Origin: Anaerozeibacter quisquiliarum | GTDB taxonomy: Bacteria; Bacillota; Clostridia; Christensenellales; Aristaeellaceae | Direction: 5' to 3' (one strand) | DNA length: 64,000 bases | Assembly (NCBI GenBank): GCA_051162045.1 | Contig: JBISDI010000021.1 | The notes under the pieces: generated by a model | What the model saw: the letters and a program-made list of their open reading frames with translations, nothing else | Databases searched by the model: none | What the model was told of the DNA's origin: nothing | Shown here: positions 28,041-37,144 of the stretch, piece after piece | How positions within the stretch are numbered: position 1 is the stretch's first letter | Layout: every line of letters starts with the position of its first letter | Position numbers and translations under genes: made by a program

Positions 28041-29477
28041 CTATTCCGGGAACTGGTACCTGAGCTTCGGGTTGCGCGCCGCGCCCACCTCGTCGGGCCG
28101 GCGGATGGGCGCCGTCACCGGAGCGGCGTGCAGCGCGTCGGGGTCCTCATGCGCCAGCGTCCACAGCTCCTTCATCGCCTGCGCGGCCTCGTCGAGCACC
28201 TCGATCGGCTCGGTCTCGGTGGGCTCGAACATCAGCGCCTCGGGCACGATCAGCGGGAAGTACATCGTGGGCGGGTGGATGCCCCGGTCGATCAGCCCCT
28301 TCGCCACGTCGAGCGCCGACACGGAGGTCTCGTGCTTGAGCTTCGCAAGCGTCAGTACGAACTCGTGCATACATAGCCCGTCGACCGCCAGATCGTAGGT
28401 ATCCTTGAGCAGCGCCGCCAGATAATTCGCGTTCAGCACCGCGTTTTGAGCGGCTTCGCGGATTCCCTCCGCGCCCAGCGACAGCACGTAGGTCAGCGCG
28501 CGCACCACGACCAGGAAGTTGCCGTAGAACGCCTTGATCGCCCCGACCGACCGCGCGGGCATCTCGAAGGCATAGCCGTCCGCCGTCTTCACCGCTTGAT
28601 TGTTCGGCAGGAACGGCGCGAGGAAGGCCTTCACGCCCACCGGGCCGCTGCCGGGGCCGCCGCCGCCGTGCGGCGTGGAGAAGGTCTTGTGCAGGTTCAG
28701 GTGGATCACGTCGAAGCCCATATCGCCCGGGCGCACCACGCCCATGATGGCGTTCAGGTTCGCGCCGTCGTAGTAGCTGAGCCCGCCCGCCTCGTGTACG
28801 ATCCTGGTGATCTCGAGGATGTTTCGGTCGAACACGCCCACCGTGTTGGGGTTGGTCAGCATCAGAGCGGCGGTGTCCGGCCCGACCGCTTCGCGCAGCG
28901 CGTCGAGGTCGACACATCCGTCGGCGTTCGACGCGATCGACGTAACGTCGAAGCCGGCCATCGAGGCCGAGGCCGGGTTGGTGCCGTGCGCCGCGTCGGG
29001 CACGATGATCTTCTTGCGCGCGGCATCGCCCCGCGACTTGTGGTAGGCCTTGATTATGAGCAGGCCCAGCAGCTCGCCGTGCGCGCCCGCCGCGCCCTGG
29101 AACGTCATCCGGTCCATGCCGGTGACCTCGCCGAGCAGCGCCTCCGCGGTCGTCAGCACCTCGAGGCAGCCCTGCACCGTGCCGACCGGCTGCAGCGGAT
29201 GTACCGCGCGGAAGCCGGGCAGCGCCGCCATCTCGTCGTTGATCTTCGGATTGTACTTCATCGTGCAGGAGCCCAGCGGGTAGAACCCGTCGTTGACGCC
29301 GTGCGTACGCTTCTCGAGCGCGCGGTAGTGGCGGCTGAGCTCGGTCTCCGACAGCGCCGGCAGGCGCGGCGCGCGCGCACGTACAAGGGTATCGGGCAGC
29401 GGGGCGTCCGGCACGTCCAGCTTGCCGATCAGGTCCAGGCCCCGGCCGATCGCGCCCTTCTCGAACAACAGCTTCAT
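28041..29477 (-). CDS. gcvPB: Glycine dehydrogenase (decarboxylating) subunit 2
   Basis: The 478-residue C-terminal half of split P-protein, carrying the PLP lysine in NLHKTFSTPHGGGGPG. YPLGSCTMKYNPK and DAAHGTNPASASM are conserved. With GcvPA it decarboxylates glycine and passes aminomethyl to GcvH. The start at 29477 overlaps the gcvPA stop (ATGA). It is last in the gcvT-gcvH-gcvPA-gcvPB order. Confidence 0.96.
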   Translation of the reverse strand: MKLLFEKGAIGRGLDLIGKLDVPDAPLPDTLVRARAPRLPALSETELSRHYRALEKRTHGVNDGFYPLGSCTMKYNPKINDEMAALPGFRAVHPLQPVGTVQGCLEVLTTAEALLGEVTGMDRMTFQGAAGAHGELLGLLIIKAYHKSRGDAARKKIIVPDAAHGTNPASASMAGFDVTSIASNADGCVDLDALREAVGPDTAALMLTNPNTVGVFDRNILEITRIVHEAGGLSYYDGANLNAIMGVVRPGDMGFDVIHLNLHKTFSTPHGGGGPGSGPVGVKAFLAPFLPNNQAVKTADGYAFEMPARSVGAIKAFYGNFLVVVRALTYVLSLGAEGIREAAQNAVLNANYLAALLKDTYDLAVDGLCMHEFVLTLAKLKHETSVSALDVAKGLIDRGIHPPTMYFPLIVPEALMFEPTETEPIEVLDEAAQAMKELWTLAHEDPDALHAAPVTAPIRRPDEVGAARNPKLRYQFPE

Positions 29478-30787
29478 TGCACCGCCCCCTTTACCGCCAA
29501 GATGAGCTCGTCGATCTGATCTTTGGTGTTCAACTCGGTCGCGCACCACAGGATGCCGTCCGCGACCGGAAGCCCGGCCAGGATGCCCTGCGCGGCCAGG
29601 CGCTCTGCCAGCGCGTCCGCGTCGATCGGGCAGCGCGTGACGAATTCGTGGAAGAACGCGCCCCCGTGCACCCGTTCAAAGCCGGGGATGCCGCCCAGTT
29701 GCTCCATCAGGTAATGGGCCTTGGCGTGGCAATGGCGCGCCGCCTCGCGCATGCCGGCCGCGCCCATCGCGGCCATGTAGCAGGCCGCGGTCATCGCGCA
29801 CAGCGCCTGATTGGTGCAGATGTTGCTGGACGCCTTCTCGCGGCGGATGTGCTGCTCGCGCGCCTGCAGCGTCAGCACGAACGCGCGGTTGCCGTCCGCG
29901 TCGGTGGTCTCGCCTGCGATCCGGCCGGGCAGCTTGCGCGTCATCGCATGGGTCGCGGCCATGATGCCGAGGTACGGCCCGCCGAACGACAGCGGCATGC
30001 CCAGCGGCTGGCCCTCGCCCACCGCCACGTCCGCGCCCAGTTCGCCCGGCGTCTTGTACAGCGCGCAGGCGATCGGGTTCACGCCCAGGATCAGCTTTGC
30101 GCCCGCCGCGTGCACCTGCCCGGCGATGCGCTGCGCGTCCTCGATCAGCCCGAAAAAGTTGGGCGATTCCAGGTACAGGCAGGCCGCGCGCGCGCCCAGC
30201 GCGGCGGCGAGCGCGGCTTCGTCCAGCCGACCGTCGCGCTCGGGGATCAGGACCAGCTCGGTGTCCGAGCCCTCGCAGTAGGTCGATATCGTGGCGATCG
30301 CCTGCGGCTTGGCGCTTGCGGCGACCAGCGCCACCGGCCGCTTCCTGTCCACGCACATATGCACGGCCTCGGCGGCCGCGCTCGCGCCGTCGTATACCGA
30401 GGCGTTGGCCGCGTCCATGCCAAGCAGTTCGCAGATCATGGTCTGGTATTCAAAGATCGACTGCAGCACGCCCTGGCTGATCTCGGCCTGGTAGGGCGTG
30501 TAGGCGGTCATGAAGGTCTCCTTGCCGGTCACCGAGTTAACGATTGAGGGGATGTAGTGGTGGTACGCGCCCGCGCCGCGGAAGATCGAGCGGAACACCG
30601 TGTTCTTCGCGGCCATCGCGGAAACCTTCGCCGCCACTTCCATCTCGCTGAGCCCCTCGGGCAGGTGAAGCTTGCCCGAGCGCACCTCGCGCGGCACGTC
30701 CGCGAACAGCGCGTCCACCCCGGAAACGCCGACCTTCTCGAGCATCAGCGCGCGCTCGCGGTCGGTGCTCGGCACATAGCTACCCAT
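29474..30787 (-). CDS. gcvPA: Glycine dehydrogenase (decarboxylating) subunit 1
   Basis: A 437-residue N-terminal half of the split P-protein. It starts MGSYVPSTDRERALML, contains FRGAGAYHHYIPS, TAYTPYQAEISQG and YDGASAAAEA, and ends with the ALCAMTAACYMAAMG and LNTKDQIDELI segments. The split form is characteristic of Firmicutes and other clostridia-like bacteria. Its start codon shares one base with the gcvH stop. Confidence 0.96.
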   Translation of the reverse strand: MGSYVPSTDRERALMLEKVGVSGVDALFADVPREVRSGKLHLPEGLSEMEVAAKVSAMAAKNTVFRSIFRGAGAYHHYIPSIVNSVTGKETFMTAYTPYQAEISQGVLQSIFEYQTMICELLGMDAANASVYDGASAAAEAVHMCVDRKRPVALVAASAKPQAIATISTYCEGSDTELVLIPERDGRLDEAALAAALGARAACLYLESPNFFGLIEDAQRIAGQVHAAGAKLILGVNPIACALYKTPGELGADVAVGEGQPLGMPLSFGGPYLGIMAATHAMTRKLPGRIAGETTDADGNRAFVLTLQAREQHIRREKASSNICTNQALCAMTAACYMAAMGAAGMREAARHCHAKAHYLMEQLGGIPGFERVHGGAFFHEFVTRCPIDADALAERLAAQGILAGLPVADGILWCATELNTKDQIDELILAVKGAVQ

Positions 30788-31173
30788 TACGCGTGCTCCT
30801 CCGCTTGGCAGTGCGCGCGGTAGGCTTCGGCATCCATCAGCCCGTCGCGGCCGGTTACATTGTGGATCTCGGCGATCCAGGCGCCATAGGGCGCGGTGTT
30901 GAGCAACTCGGGCTGATCGTCGAGCTCGCCGTTCACCTCGGCGATCGTGCCGCTGACCGGGCTGTACACGTCGGCCACCGCCTTGACCGATTCAAGGTCG
31001 CACAGCGCCTCGCCTGCCGTGGCCTCGTCGCCCGCCGCCGGCAGGTTGACGAACACGATGTCGCCCATCGCGTGCTGCGCGTAGTCCGATATGCCCACCC
31101 GGCAGGTCGTTTCGGTCAGGAATTCCACCCACTCGTGCGACTTGGCGTACATCAAATTCGCGGGGATGTTCAT
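30787..31173 (-). CDS. gcvH: Glycine cleavage system H protein
   Basis: A 128-residue lipoyl carrier. The lipoylated lysine is in CDLESVKAVADVYSP, and SHEWVEFLTETTCRVGISDYAQ is the usual N-terminal region read in two strands. ATG 31173 is chosen because AGGAGG lies about 9 bases upstream. It carries the aminomethyl group between GcvPA/PB and GcvT. No lipoate ligase or dihydrolipoamide dehydrogenase is in the window. Confidence 0.95.
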   Translation of the reverse strand: MNIPANLMYAKSHEWVEFLTETTCRVGISDYAQHAMGDIVFVNLPAAGDEATAGEALCDLESVKAVADVYSPVSGTIAEVNGELDDQPELLNTAPYGAWIAEIHNVTGRDGLMDAEAYRAHCQAEEHA

Positions 31174-31205
31174 AGGGCATGTCCTCCTCAATGCAATTCA
31201 TGATG

Positions 31206-32294
31206 CTATTTCTTCTCGCGCTTGTAGAATGGCAGCGCGACCACCTCGCAGGCCACCCTGCGCCCGCGCACGTCGGCTTCGAGCGCCGTGCCGACCTCGG
31301 CCGCCTCGGGCGAGATGAGCGCCATCGCATAGGCTCCGCCGAGCAGCGGCAGGTGCGTGCCCGAGGTGGTCAACCCCACCTGGCGCTCGCCCATGTACAG
31401 CGCCTGGCGCTCGCGCACAATGCCCTTGCCGGTGACCTTGAGCCCCACGCGCGTGCGCAGGACGGGTTTCTCCACGAGCGCCGACTTGCCGATGAAGTCG
31501 TCCTTGGCCAGCTTCACCGCCCAGCCGAGCCCGGCCTCGAACGGCGTGATCTCATCGGTCATCTCGTGCCCGTACAGCGGCATCGAAGCCTCGAGCCGCA
31601 GCGTGTCGCGCGCGCCCAGCCCGCAGGGGATCAGCCCGTGTGCGCGGCCGGCTTCAAGTAGTATATCCCACAGGCGCTCGGCCTGATCGGCATCGGCGTA
31701 CAGCTCGTAGCCGAACTCGCCGGTGTAGCCGGTGCGCGAGATCAGGCAGCGGATGCCGCCCACGGCAACCTCGGGCGTGAAATAGTAGTACTTCTGCGCC
31801 AGCAGATCGGGATCGGTCAGCTCTGACAGGATTTCCCTGGCGGCCGGCCCCTGCAGCGCCAGTTCGCACAGCGCGTCCGAGCGGTCGGTCAGCCGCGCGT
31901 CGCCCTTCAGGCGCGCGCTCATCCAGGCATAGTCCTTCTCGCGCCCCGAGGCGTTGACCACGATCATGTAGCGCTCTTCGCCAAACCGGTACACGATCAG
32001 GTCGTCCACGATGCCGCCCGCCTCGTTGCACATCGGCGAGTAACGCACCTGGCCGTCCGCCATGCCGGTAAAGTCGTTGGTCAGCCAGTGGTTCAGGTTC
32101 ATGAGCGCGTCCGGGCCCTCGAGCATGAACTCGCCCATGTGCGACACATCGAACAGCCCGGCCTGTTTGCGCACGGCCATGTGTTCGGCAATCACGCCCG
32201 CCTCGTACTGCACCGGCATCAGGTAGCCGGCGAACGGCACGATCTTCGCGTTTGCGGCCACGTGCCGATCGAACAGGGGCGTCTTTCTCTCCAT
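31206..32294 (-). CDS. gcvT: Glycine cleavage system T protein (aminomethyltransferase)
   Basis: A 362-residue tetrahydrofolate-dependent enzyme that releases ammonia and forms methylene-THF. Motifs: PFAGYLMPVQYEAG, FDVSHMGEF, ALQGPAAREIL, SRTGYTGEFGYELY and the C-terminal GGAYAMALISPE. The start at 32294 is preceded by TAAGGAGG. It is the first gene of the operon and lies behind a clear promoter. Confidence 0.96.
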   Translation of the reverse strand: MERKTPLFDRHVAANAKIVPFAGYLMPVQYEAGVIAEHMAVRKQAGLFDVSHMGEFMLEGPDALMNLNHWLTNDFTGMADGQVRYSPMCNEAGGIVDDLIVYRFGEERYMIVVNASGREKDYAWMSARLKGDARLTDRSDALCELALQGPAAREILSELTDPDLLAQKYYYFTPEVAVGGIRCLISRTGYTGEFGYELYADADQAERLWDILLEAGRAHGLIPCGLGARDTLRLEASMPLYGHEMTDEITPFEAGLGWAVKLAKDDFIGKSALVEKPVLRTRVGLKVTGKGIVRERQALYMGERQVGLTTSGTHLPLLGGAYAMALISPEAAEVGTALEADVRGRRVACEVVALPFYKREKK

Positions 32295-32334
32295 GACGGC
32301 GTCCTCCTTAAGCGATGACATCCTATGATACCCC

Positions 32335-32363
32335 ATTTTACCCTTCCGCAAAAGGGGTGTCAA
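32335..32363 (-). promoter_or_regulatory. SigA promoter of the gcv operon
   Basis: On the minus strand TTGACA (32363-32358) and TAAAAT (32340-32335) have a 17-base spacer. The predicted leader before gcvT is only about 35 bases, so it leaves no room for a glycine riboswitch. Confidence 0.85.
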
Positions 32364-32434
32364 GGGAGGTTTTCTTTTTCGCACGGTTGTGGTATACTGC
32401 TTTTGAATCGGAAATGCAGGCTGGAGGTGGATCC

Positions 32435-32896
32435 ATGAGGCGATGGGGAGCGCTTTTGCTCGCGCTGGCGCTGACGATGTGCTTCGGGGTGCGCGCGATG
32501 GCGCAGGAGGATTTGGGCGTCGAGTTCGGCGGTGCGTTCTTGCTCGACCGCCCGGCGTCGCTCGAGGCGCAGGAGCTGACCGCGGACGACGTCGCGGAGG
32601 GCATGGTGTACGCCGCCATCGACGACGAGCTCGAACTGTATGTGCGCACGTTCGCGACCGACGGGCGAACCAAGGACGAGTTGTACGACGAGTACCGCGA
32701 CGATGAGTTTCTCGACGGGGTGGAGATTTGCGAGCAGAACGGCGTCGAATACCTGAAGTACCGCGCCGAGGGCGAGTTGGGCGCGGTGTTCATGGACGGG
32801 GACGAGCATTTCTATGAGATCGTGTTCTACTGTGTGACCGACGACGCCCTGAACCGGGCGGGGGCCTGTCTGCAAACGATCCGCGCGATTGCGTAG
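32435..32896 (+). CDS. Small secreted protein of unknown function
   Basis: A 153-residue protein with a signal peptide: MRRWG, a hydrophobic core to residue ~22, and a probable cleavage after AMA. The mature part is very acidic (many Asp/Glu) and has no family I recognise. The only cysteines in the mature part occur in EICEQNG, FYCVTDD and AGACLQ. GGAGG upstream supports ATG 32435. It lies between the divergent gcv operon and aroE and may be monocistronic, as a hairpin at 32896-32925 follows. Confidence 0.7.
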   Translation: MRRWGALLLALALTMCFGVRAMAQEDLGVEFGGAFLLDRPASLEAQELTADDVAEGMVYAAIDDELELYVRTFATDGRTKDELYDEYRDDEFLDGVEICEQNGVEYLKYRAEGELGAVFMDGDEHFYEIVFYCVTDDALNRAGACLQTIRAIA

Positions 32897-32925
32897 GGGC
32901 GGCCTGCGGTCGCCCGCCCCTTTTA
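32891..32925 (+). terminator. Terminator with family C repeat
   Basis: GGGGCGGCC-TGCGG-TCGCCCGCCCC is followed by TTTT, and its GCGTAGGGGCGGCC start matches the inverse of 3482-3511. Confidence 0.65.
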
Positions 32926-32953
32926 TCTTCATGACAAGGAAAGGAGCCGCCTT

Positions 32954-33802
32954 ATGGAAAAGAATTATCGCGCGCAGCTGGTGGGCGTGTTCGGGTGTCC
33001 GGTGGACGAGAACCCGACCATCGCAATGCAGGAGGCGGCGTTTCGCGAACGGAACCTCAATTTTCGCTACTTGACGCTGCTGGTGAGGCCGCAAGACCTC
33101 GAGGACGCGTTCAGGGGCATGCGCGCGATGAACTTTGCGGGCATCAACCTGACCGTGCCGCACAAGATCGAGGCGCTGCGCTACGTCGACGAGCAGGAAA
33201 GCGAGGTCAAGCTGATCGGCGCGACCAACACGGTGGTCAATGAAGGGGGCCGGCTGATCGCCCACAACACCGACGGCAAGGGCTTCGTCGCGGGCATCGA
33301 GCGGAACGGCGTGACGCTTGACGGCAAGCGGATTACGGTGCTCGGCGCGGGCGGCGCATCGCGCGCGATCTGCGTGGAGTGCGCGCTGGCGGGCGTGCGC
33401 GAGATCATTCTGATTAACCGCGACGTAGACAAGGGCGAGGCGCTGGCGCGGCTCGTCAACGAAAAGACCGAGTGCCGGGCCTCGTTCATCCCCTGGATCG
33501 GCACCGTGCCCATCCCGGCGTGCGACATCTTAATCAACGCCACCTCGGTCGGGCTGTACCCTGATTCAGGCCGCCCCGATATCCGCTACGAGGACATCGG
33601 CGAGGGCATGATCGTGCAGGACGTGATCCCGAACCCCGCCGACACGCCGTTTTTGCAGGCGGCGCGTTTGCGCGGCGCGCACACGCTCGACGGGCTGAGT
33701 ATGCTGGTCTACCAGGGCGCGATCGGCTTCAAGCTGTGGACCGGCCAGGAAGCCCCGATCGAGGCCATGAAACGGGCGCTCGAACAGGAGAACGCGCGGT
33801 AG
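32954..33802 (+). CDS. aroE: Shikimate dehydrogenase
   Basis: A 282-residue NAD(P)-dependent dehydrogenase of the shikimate pathway. The catalytic lysine is in LTVPHKIEALRY, the substrate asparagine in IGATNTVVNEG, and the nucleotide loop is VLGAGGASRAI. The INRDVDKGE segment is characteristic of YdiB-like or NAD-preferring shikimate/quinate enzymes, so cofactor preference is open. AAAGGAG upstream supports the start. Confidence 0.92.
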   Translation: MEKNYRAQLVGVFGCPVDENPTIAMQEAAFRERNLNFRYLTLLVRPQDLEDAFRGMRAMNFAGINLTVPHKIEALRYVDEQESEVKLIGATNTVVNEGGRLIAHNTDGKGFVAGIERNGVTLDGKRITVLGAGGASRAICVECALAGVREIILINRDVDKGEALARLVNEKTECRASFIPWIGTVPIPACDILINATSVGLYPDSGRPDIRYEDIGEGMIVQDVIPNPADTPFLQAARLRGAHTLDGLSMLVYQGAIGFKLWTGQEAPIEAMKRALEQENAR

Positions 33803-33829
33803 TACTTATGTAAATTTTCGGCACAGGGC

Positions 33830-33857
33830 TTGACGGCGCGCCGCGCATCGGTATAAT
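33830..33857 (+). promoter_or_regulatory. Promoter of the T-box-trpB2 transcript
   Basis: TTGACG (33830-33835) and TATAAT (33852-33857) have a 16-base spacer, and the T-box leader begins immediately downstream. Confidence 0.75.
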
Positions 33858-33863
33858 TATGCG

Positions 33864-34281
33864 CAAACCTGTGATGCGGAGTAGTACGCGCAGCGTCCGA
33901 TTCCCAGAGAGCCGCCGGCGGTGTGAGTGCGGCAACCGGATGAGCGCCGAATGGACCGCTGAGGGCGGAGCGAACGTAAGGGAACCACCGATCAAATCCC
34001 ACGCACGATGGCGGCTGCATTTCCGCCATCTCGGGCCTTTCGAATCCTCGACGCAGCGCTGCTGCGCCTTCGGTTTCTCAAGGCCCAATCTGACGAAAAT
34101 CGGCTCGTCACCGCGCGCGTGCCTTGGTCGGCGATTCCCCCGCTAGTATCCGACGGGAGCTTCATCCGTTATCATCGAAGCGCATATGCTGGTATGCGAA
34201 AGCGAGCGGCCGATTTTCGGCAACACGGGTGGCACCGCAGACTTCTAGTCTGTCCCATGAGATTGGGACAGACTATTTTTG
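33864..34281 (+). ncRNA. T-box leader, probably tryptophan-specific
   Basis: The leader contains the conserved stem I pieces CCAGAGAGCC and GTGTGAGTGC, the T-box core GGGTGGCACCGC at 34228-34239, and an intrinsic terminator AGTCTGTCCCAT/TGGGACAGACT followed by ATTTTT at 34248-34281. A candidate specifier UGG (Trp) sits at 33952-33954 in CCGAATGGACC. The bulge UGGC would pair with an acceptor end GCCA, which fits the G73 of bacterial tRNA-Trp. The gene it controls is a TrpB homologue, so the codon, the bulge and the gene all agree. It covers the 520-base gap. Confidence 0.85.
34248..34281 (+). terminator. T-box regulated terminator
   Basis: The AGTCTGTCCCAT stem pairs with TGGGACAGACT, followed by ATTTTT, and competes with the antiterminator formed by GGGTGGCACCGC. 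Confidence 0.85.
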
Positions 34282-34322
34282 TCGCTCGCGACCGGCAAAT
34301 ACTTTACGAGGAGGACGACATC

Positions 34323-35669
34323 ATGAAGCGCATCCCCTATCGCTACTACCTGCCGGAGGACAAGCTGCCCCGCGCCTGGTACAACCTGCGCGCCGACATG
34401 CCCGAGAAGCCCGCGCCGCTGATGAACCCCGGCACCCGCCGGCCGATGACGTTTGACGACCTCAGGTTGGTGTTTTGCGACGAGCTGATCCGCCAGGAGC
34501 TCGACGACGACACGGCCGAATTCGAGATCCCGGGACAGGTGGCCGACATGTATCGGATCTACAGGCCCTCGCCCATCGTGCGCGCCTACCGGCTGGAGCA
34601 GGCGCTGAACACGCCCGCGCACATCTACTACAAGTTCGAGGGCAACAACACCTCCGGCAGCCACAAGCTCAACTCGGCGCTGGCGCAGGCCTACTACGCC
34701 AAGGAGCAGGGCATGAAGTCGCTCACCACCGAGACCGGCGCGGGCCAGTGGGGCACGGCGCTGTCGGAGGCCTGCGCGGCGTTCGGGCTCGATCTCACCG
34801 TCTACATGGTCAAGGGCTCGTACAATCAGAAGCCCTACCGTAAGGAGGTCATGCGCACCTTCGGAGCAAAGGTGATCGCCAGCCCCAGCGGCACGACCAA
34901 CGCCGGGCGCGGCATCCTGGCCGCAGACCCGGACACCACGGGCAGCCTCGGCTGCGCGATCTCCGAGGCGGTGGAGGCGGCGGTGTCTACGCCCGAGTGC
35001 CGCTACGTGCTGGGCTCGGTGTTGAACCAGGTGCTGCTGCACCAGTCGATCATCGGCCTGGAAAGCTATACGGCGCTCGAGGAGTTCGGCGAGTACCCGG
35101 ACATCGTGATCGGCTGCGCGGGCGGCGGCAGCAACCTGGGCGGGCTGATCGCACCGTTCATGCGCGACAAGCTGATCGGACGGCGCCGCGACACGCGCTT
35201 CATCGCGGTCGAGCCCGCCTCCTGCCCCTCGCTCACGCGCGGCCGGTACGAGTACGACTTCTGCGACACCGGCAAGATCACGCCGATGGCCAAGATGTAC
35301 ACGCTGGGCTCGGGCTTCATCCCGTCGGCCAACCATGCGGGCGGGCTGCGCTATCACGGCATGTCGCCGATCCTGTCGAAGCTGTATCACGACGGGCACA
35401 TGGAGGCGGTGGCCTACGAGCAGACGCAGGTATTCGACGCGGCGGTCACGTTCGCGCGGCTCGAGACCGTGCTGCCCGCGCCCGAGTCGGCGCACGCGAT
35501 CCGCTGCGCTATGGACGAGGCCATTTTCTGCCGAGAATCGGGCGAGGCCAAGATCATCCTGTTCGGCCTGACCGGCACCGGCTACTTTGACATGACGGCC
35601 TACGGCAGCTACCTGGACGGCACGATGAGTGACCAGGTGCCCACCGACGCGCAGATCTACGCGCGGTGA
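34323..35669 (+). CDS. trpB: TrpB-like enzyme (tryptophan synthase beta chain 2)
   Basis: A 448-residue PLP enzyme. The PLP lysine lies in NNTSGSHKLNSALA and the phosphate loop in CAGGGSNLGG. The N-terminal RAWYNLRADMPEKP and PMTFDDL pieces and overall length mark the TrpB2 subgroup, which is usually encoded without trpA and joins indole to serine. No trpA is nearby, consistent with salvage of indole. The long in-frame stretch upstream (34008-34322) is T-box leader, so ATG 34323 is the start, behind GAGGAGG. The T-box places it under tRNA-Trp control. Confidence 0.92.
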   Translation: MKRIPYRYYLPEDKLPRAWYNLRADMPEKPAPLMNPGTRRPMTFDDLRLVFCDELIRQELDDDTAEFEIPGQVADMYRIYRPSPIVRAYRLEQALNTPAHIYYKFEGNNTSGSHKLNSALAQAYYAKEQGMKSLTTETGAGQWGTALSEACAAFGLDLTVYMVKGSYNQKPYRKEVMRTFGAKVIASPSGTTNAGRGILAADPDTTGSLGCAISEAVEAAVSTPECRYVLGSVLNQVLLHQSIIGLESYTALEEFGEYPDIVIGCAGGGSNLGGLIAPFMRDKLIGRRRDTRFIAVEPASCPSLTRGRYEYDFCDTGKITPMAKMYTLGSGFIPSANHAGGLRYHGMSPILSKLYHDGHMEAVAYEQTQVFDAAVTFARLETVLPAPESAHAIRCAMDEAIFCRESGEAKIILFGLTGTGYFDMTAYGSYLDGTMSDQVPTDAQIYAR

Positions 35670-35783
35670 CGGGACGCAAAAACTCAACGCAAACTCATCA
35701 CGGCGCGCGCGGCAGGCGCAACTTCTCCGCGTTTTGATGCGTCTTATAGCTAAAACCACACGAGAGAAGCGAGGAGAAGGCAG

Positions 35784-36833
35784 ATGAACAGGCAGTTGAG
35801 CGGTTGGCGGCGCGTTGTGGCGCTGCTCGTTGCGGTGGTGTTGACGCTCGGGTGCGCGGCCGCGCTGGCCGTGCCGATTGCGCCCGCACCGATCAGCGTC
35901 GAGGGCGAATACCTGGGGGACGAGTACGATATGGATCAGCCCGACGAAAACGACGACGTCAACCACGACCCGGACGAGGAGGTCGCGCTGGAAGATGTGG
36001 CCGACGGCATTGCGCAGCAGCAGGACGCGCTCGCGGCGGTGGGCGGCATGACCAACATCCTGCTGATCGGGCTCGACCGCCGTCCCAAGGAAAAGACCGG
36101 ACGCTCGGATACGATGATCCTCATGACGCTGGACGCCGAGCACAACTGCATCAAGATGACCTCGTTCCAGCGTGACCTGTACGTCGAGATCCCCGGGAAA
36201 AAGAACAACCGGCTCAACGCCGCCTACGTGTTCGGCGGGCCGGAGTTGCTGATTAAGACGCTTAAGCTCAACTTCGGCGTGGACGTCGATCACTACGTGG
36301 CGGTCGATTTCTCGGCGTTGGCCAGCGTGATCGACCAACTGGGCGGGCTGACGCTGACCGTGGAGAAGAAGTACGTGCCCCGGGTGAACGCCATCATCAA
36401 GTGGGACAACAAGGTGCTGGGCCTGCCGACCAAGGACGGGCTGCTCCAAGAAGCGGGCGAGCAACTGATGACCGGCAAGCAGGCGCAGGCCTACGCCCGC
36501 TACCGCTACGGCGATCCCAACGGCGACGCCGGGCGCACGGTGCGCCAGCGCGAGGTCATCCTCAAGTGCATGGAGAAGATCAAGGGCAAGTCGATGATGG
36601 AACTGGCGCAATTGGCGATGAACAACATGGACAAGGTCGAGACCGACATGTCGATCATAGACATGATGGCGCTGGCCCCGGCCGCCTTCCAGCTCAAGGA
36701 CAGCGAGGTGCGCCAGCTGCGCATCCCGATCGACAACTCGTTCAAGGCCAAGCGCATCTCGGGCATGGCGGTGTACGTGCCCAACCGCGAAAAGAACCTG
36801 AAGGCGATGACCGAATTCCTGCTGGAGGAATAA
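35784..36833 (+). CDS. LytR-CpsA-Psr (LCP) family protein
   Basis: A 349-residue membrane-anchored cell-wall enzyme; LCP proteins transfer wall polymers to peptidoglycan. An N-terminal hydrophobic segment (residues ~10-32) is followed by an acidic stretch rich in Asp/Glu (~45-70), then the LCP domain with NILLIGLDRRPKEKTGRSDTM, TSFQRDLYVEI, NNRLNAAYVFGG and the pyrophosphate-binding arginine segment in RYRYGDPNGDAGRTVRQ. AGGAGAAGG precedes ATG 35784. A hairpin follows at 36871-36916. Confidence 0.9.
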   Translation: MNRQLSGWRRVVALLVAVVLTLGCAAALAVPIAPAPISVEGEYLGDEYDMDQPDENDDVNHDPDEEVALEDVADGIAQQQDALAAVGGMTNILLIGLDRRPKEKTGRSDTMILMTLDAEHNCIKMTSFQRDLYVEIPGKKNNRLNAAYVFGGPELLIKTLKLNFGVDVDHYVAVDFSALASVIDQLGGLTLTVEKKYVPRVNAIIKWDNKVLGLPTKDGLLQEAGEQLMTGKQAQAYARYRYGDPNGDAGRTVRQREVILKCMEKIKGKSMMELAQLAMNNMDKVETDMSIIDMMALAPAAFQLKDSEVRQLRIPIDNSFKAKRISGMAVYVPNREKNLKAMTEFLLEE

Positions 36834-36870
36834 AGCCAAGGCCCCCGCATTTTCCGCGTGTGCGATGGAG

Positions 36871-36916
36871 GGACTCTTGAGGGCCCCAAGCCCCGCCGGG
36901 GCTCAGGCCCGAGTCC
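36871..36916 (+). other. Strong hairpin downstream of the LCP gene
   Basis: GGACTC-TTGA-GGGCC-CCA-AGCCCC pairs with GGGGCT-CA-GGCCC-GAGTCC around GCC. No T-run follows, so its effect on termination is unclear. The rest of the 311-base gap 36834-37144 holds only the promoter at 36995-37023. Confidence 0.65.
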
Positions 36917-36994
36917 CCATCGCCTTGCGCGGGTCTTGCGCGGGCCTTGCGTTGCCCCCTTTGCTAACGCACCTCGAGCGCTTGAGAAAACCCC

Positions 36995-37023
36995 TTGCAA
37001 ATTTCCTGCGGCCGTGATATTAT
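36995..37023 (+). promoter_or_regulatory. Promoter of the sugar ABC/GH38 operon
   Basis: TTGCAA (36995-37000) and TATTAT (37018-37023) are spaced by 17 bases. The leader to ATG 37145 is about 115 bases and contains GCGCGCAACTGCGCG-type palindromes. Confidence 0.65.
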
Positions 37024-37144
37024 TGTTATGCGTGAAAAAATAAAGTTTCTGCCAACAGTAGCGTTTTGTCCGGGACTTTGCGGGATATCGCGCGCAACTG
37101 CGCGTTTGCGCGTTTGTATCAAGAGTTTGAAGGAGGTTGTTTTT

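Noticed and set aside
32295..32334. Glycine riboswitch upstream of gcvT
   Set aside because: The promoter leaves a leader of about 35 bases, too short for the aptamer.
34008..34322. N-terminal extension of TrpB2
   Set aside because: The region is the T-box RNA, including its terminator; GAGGAGG precedes ATG 34323.
34245..36839. 864-codon open frame on the minus strand across trpB and the LCP gene
   Set aside because: It spans two conserved genes on the other strand plus the T-box terminator and has no recognisable domain. GC-rich codon bias explains the openness.
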